From assembly GCA_902556205.1 (NCBI GenBank), contig CACDVH010000008.1, positions 1 through 64,000 on the forward strand: a stretch of 64,000 nt of DNA, written 5' to 3'. The stretch's first letter is position 1, and the number at the start of each line of letters is the position of its first letter. Source of the DNA: an uncultured Gammaproteobacteria bacterium (lineage in GTDB: Bacteria > Pseudomonadota > Gammaproteobacteria > PS1 > Pseudothioglobaceae). Below, piece by piece: positions 61,375 through 64,000 of the stretch. Position numbers and translations under genes: made by a program. Under the pieces are notes generated by a model. It had not been told where the DNA came from and did not search any database. It saw nothing but the letters and a program-made list of their open reading frames with translations.

Positions 61375-62694
61375 ATGACTAAATACACTCCTTATTGGTG
61401 GGAAGGGCAACCAAACTACTCAGAGAGTAATAGAGCATCAAAGAATGCAGATGTAGTAATTGTTGGGGCAGGTTTTACTGGCTTAAGTGCGGCAATTACT
61501 CTAGCAAAATCTGGAGTTTCGGTTGTTGTTTTTGATTCAGAAGAGTTAGGTTATGGAGCAAGTACGAGGAATGGCGGGATGTTGGGCTCTGGCCATAAAG
61601 TATCGCCCCAACAAGCTGAAGAAAAATATGGTGAAGATATTGCTGGACAAATCCATAAAGAAGCAAATGCCTCACTCGCTTTTACTACGAACTTAATTAA
61701 AGAAAATAATATTGATTGTGATCTCCAGATTTGTGGTCGATTAAGGACCTCATGGGTACCTCAGGACCAACTGAGTATGTCTGAGAATCTAAAAAAATTA
61801 AAAACTATTGATGATTTTAATTCTAGAATGATTGATTCTTCCAAAATGTCTGAGTCAATTAATACTGAGTTATATTTTGGAGGACAGTACTATGAAGATC
61901 ATGGCTCAGTCCAGCCTAGAAAATTTCATTATGGTCTTCATCAACTTGCTATAAATGCTGGTGCAAAGATTTTTGGAAATATGCTAGTAAAGCAAATCAA
62001 TCCATTGTCGGGTGATAAAGAAACGGGCTTTGTTGTTTCTGTTGCTAATGAATTCATACGTTGTAAGGATGTTTTGATTGCGACCAATGGATACACTCGA
62101 TCATCCCTTTCAAAGTATTTATCTAGACGAATTTTGCCTGTTCCTAGTTTCATAATAACTACTGATGAAATTGGAGCTGAAAGAGTAAATTCATTAATAC
62201 CAGGAGGTCATTGCATAGTTGAAACAAGAAAGCGCTATTGTTATTACCGACCAACGCCCTGTGGAAAAAGAATAATGATTGGAACAAGAGCTGCTATGCA
62301 TTCCATGTCAGCAGAAAAAGCACTTCCGGTTCTTAAAAATACGTTATCTGAAATTTTTCCTGAACTGGATGGAGTTAATATAAGTCATTGTTGGACTGGT
62401 TTCACAGGCTTTAGTTTTAGTATGCTTCCTAACTTGGGGTGTCATGATGGAATATATTCTGCAATGGGCTATTGCGGTAATGGGGTAGCTATGGCGCCTT
62501 ACCTAGGACATATGGCTGCACTAAAGATTCTAGAGCCAAATAAAAAGATAACTGTATTCGAAGACACGTCATTACAGATTCGCCCATATTACTATGGTTC
62601 TCCCTGGTTTCTTCCAATTGCGAGCGCATACTTTAAGGCTTATGATAGATTAGATAACTATCGAAGAAAGAAATCATTAAAAAATAATGGGTAA
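61375..62694 (+). CDS. FAD-dependent amine/amino-acid oxidoreductase (DAO family; gamma-glutamylputrescine oxidase-like)
   Basis: ADVVIVGAGFTGLSAAITLAKSG, GYGASTRNGGMLGSGHK, GYCGNGVAMAPYLGHMAA. Confidence 0.88.
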   Translation: MTKYTPYWWEGQPNYSESNRASKNADVVIVGAGFTGLSAAITLAKSGVSVVVFDSEELGYGASTRNGGMLGSGHKVSPQQAEEKYGEDIAGQIHKEANASLAFTTNLIKENNIDCDLQICGRLRTSWVPQDQLSMSENLKKLKTIDDFNSRMIDSSKMSESINTELYFGGQYYEDHGSVQPRKFHYGLHQLAINAGAKIFGNMLVKQINPLSGDKETGFVVSVANEFIRCKDVLIATNGYTRSSLSKYLSRRILPVPSFIITTDEIGAERVNSLIPGGHCIVETRKRYCYYRPTPCGKRIMIGTRAAMHSMSAEKALPVLKNTLSEIFPELDGVNISHCWTGFTGFSFSMLPNLGCHDGIYSAMGYCGNGVAMAPYLGHMAALKILEPNKKITVFEDTSLQIRPYYYGSPWFLPIASAYFKAYDRLDNYRRKKSLKNNG

Positions 62695-62700
62695 GCTTTA

Positions 62701-63540
62701 ATGATTAATATTTCAAGAGTTGGAATTGGTTGTCATAAGCTCCAAGGTGGCTTAGAAAAAAAACGCTCTTATCAGATTATTTCTAAGGCTTTAGATAAAA
62801 ATATTAATTACTTCGATACTGCTCCAAGATATGGAGATTCTGAAGTTTTACTTGGTGAGTTTTTAAAAGGTCAAAATGACATAATTATTTCTTCAAAAGT
62901 TGGTCTTAATGCACTTAATCATTCAAAATTACAAAAATTTCAAAGCTACCTTAAAAGAGAGTCTAAACTTTTATTGAAAAATAACTTTGATTTTGCAAAG
63001 CGTTATTTGGATAACAAATTACAATTGCGTTATCAGCAAAATATTAAAAATTTAGATTTAAGTGCCAATTTAAATAAGCCTTCGCTCGTCTTAAGTGAAG
63101 GTGAAATAAGAAGCTCCTTAACTTCCACATTAAATAACCTCAAGCGAAATCATCTCGATATATATTTTCTGCATGAGCCAGAACAGTATACAAATATCAA
63201 AGAGATTTTAGAAGTTTTTGCTAATTTGAAAAATGAAGGGCTTATCAGATTTTATGGGTTAGGTTTTCATCGTTCACTTACTAATCGAGATAACTTTGAT
63301 GAGTCATTAATAAACCTTAGCATGTTCAAAAAAGACTTAATTTCCAGAGATATAAATTATAGTTCCTACTCAGTTATTCATGGAGCAATGGGGTATTATA
63401 AGTATGCTTTGAGTCAAATTGAGAAAAATGAATATGATGACCCAATGGATTTTCTGAATAAATTAATTGAATTACATCCTAATAAAACCTTTTTAATGGC
63501 CCCAAGTAATATCCATCAAATTTCAGGCCTAAAACTATAG
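62701..63540 (+). CDS. aldo/keto reductase family protein
   Basis: NINYFDTAPRYGDSEVLLGEFL, IIISSKVG, LDIYFLHEP, GLIRFYGLGFH. Confidence 0.9.
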   Translation: MINISRVGIGCHKLQGGLEKKRSYQIISKALDKNINYFDTAPRYGDSEVLLGEFLKGQNDIIISSKVGLNALNHSKLQKFQSYLKRESKLLLKNNFDFAKRYLDNKLQLRYQQNIKNLDLSANLNKPSLVLSEGEIRSSLTSTLNNLKRNHLDIYFLHEPEQYTNIKEILEVFANLKNEGLIRFYGLGFHRSLTNRDNFDESLINLSMFKKDLISRDINYSSYSVIHGAMGYYKYALSQIEKNEYDDPMDFLNKLIELHPNKTFLMAPSNIHQISGLKL

Positions 63541-63570
63541 GAATTTAAAAAGAGTTCTTTATCTGTTTGG

Positions 63571-63600
63571 TTTGGCACAAAGCAACATCATGGTAAAATA
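63571..63600 (+). promoter_or_regulatory. sigma70-like promoter of ndk
   Basis: TTGGCA-16 nt-TAAAAT upstream of ndk. Confidence 0.55.
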
Positions 63601-63630
63601 GCCGCTTTTTTAAATAATCGGAGATTGCCC

Positions 63631-64000
63631 ATGGAGCAAACTTTATCAATAATTAAACCAGATGCAGTAGCTAAAAATGTTATTGGTCAAATTTACTCAA
63701 GATTTGAAAATGCTGGATTTAAAATTGTCGCGTCAAAAATGATACATTTAGATCAAGAAATGGCTGGAGGTTTTTATGCTGTTCATAAGGACAGACCTTT
63801 CTTCAATGACTTAATGACTTTTATGACTTCAGGCCCTGTAATGGTTCAAGTCTTAGAAGGTGAAAACGCTGTTGCTAAACATCGTGAGATCATGGGTGCA
63901 ACAAATCCAAAAGAGGCTGATTCAGGAACTATCAGAGCAGATTTTGCAGAGTCTTTAGATGAAAATGCTGTTCATGGCTCAGATTCTTTGGAAAATGCAG
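63631..64000 (+). CDS. ndk: nucleoside diphosphate kinase (3' truncated by window edge)
   Basis: [40 protein letters not shown]...[32 protein letters not shown]; missing from ORF track. Confidence 0.97.
   Translation, partial: MEQTLSIIKPDAVAKNVIGQIYSRFENAGFKIVASKMIHLDQEMAGGFYAVHKDRPFFNDLMTFMTSGPVMVQVLEGENAVAKHREIMGATNPKEADSGTIRADFAESLDENAVHGSDSLENA

Noticed and set aside
1-64000. CRISPR arrays, transposases, integrases, rRNA and tRNA genes
   Set aside because: No regularly spaced repeats, no mobile-element proteins among ORFs, and no T-loop GGTTCRA-type cloverleaf spotted by eye; a tRNAscan run would settle tRNAs.

Overview
This window is an AT-rich, gene-dense gammaproteobacterial chromosome segment, probably from a marine streamlined lineage (lineage inferred, not tested). 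It is mostly core housekeeping genes: miaA, mltD, ftsQ-ddlB-murB-murC-ispF-ispD-ftsB, xseA, rpsT, hflD-mnmA, phoH, miaB, glyQ, ahcY, metK, ccmAB, bamE/fur, prfA-hemA, ruvB-ybgC-tolQRA, glyS-dtd, ruvC, ispB, rlmE, typA, ruvA, leuDC, rnhA, smpB, HU and ndk. I saw no mobile elements, CRISPR arrays, rRNAs or tRNAs. Accessory-looking regions are a left-end divergent catabolic cluster (glutamine synthetase-like, P450 and FAH versus acetoacetate decarboxylase-like and MarR) with twin operator-like repeats, and a right-end 2OG-dioxygenase / FAD amine oxidoreductase / aldo-keto reductase group. The most interesting non-coding signals are: a Fur-box-controlled, rho-independently terminated transcript (~42.5-42.77 kb) carrying a 39-aa sORF upstream of a peroxiredoxin operon; a SAM-II-like riboswitch before metK and an SAH riboswitch before ahcY, back to back; a structured leader with mutually exclusive hairpins before the HU gene; and an A7 tract that puts the expected smpB start out of frame. 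All family calls come from reading motifs by eye; no database search was run.
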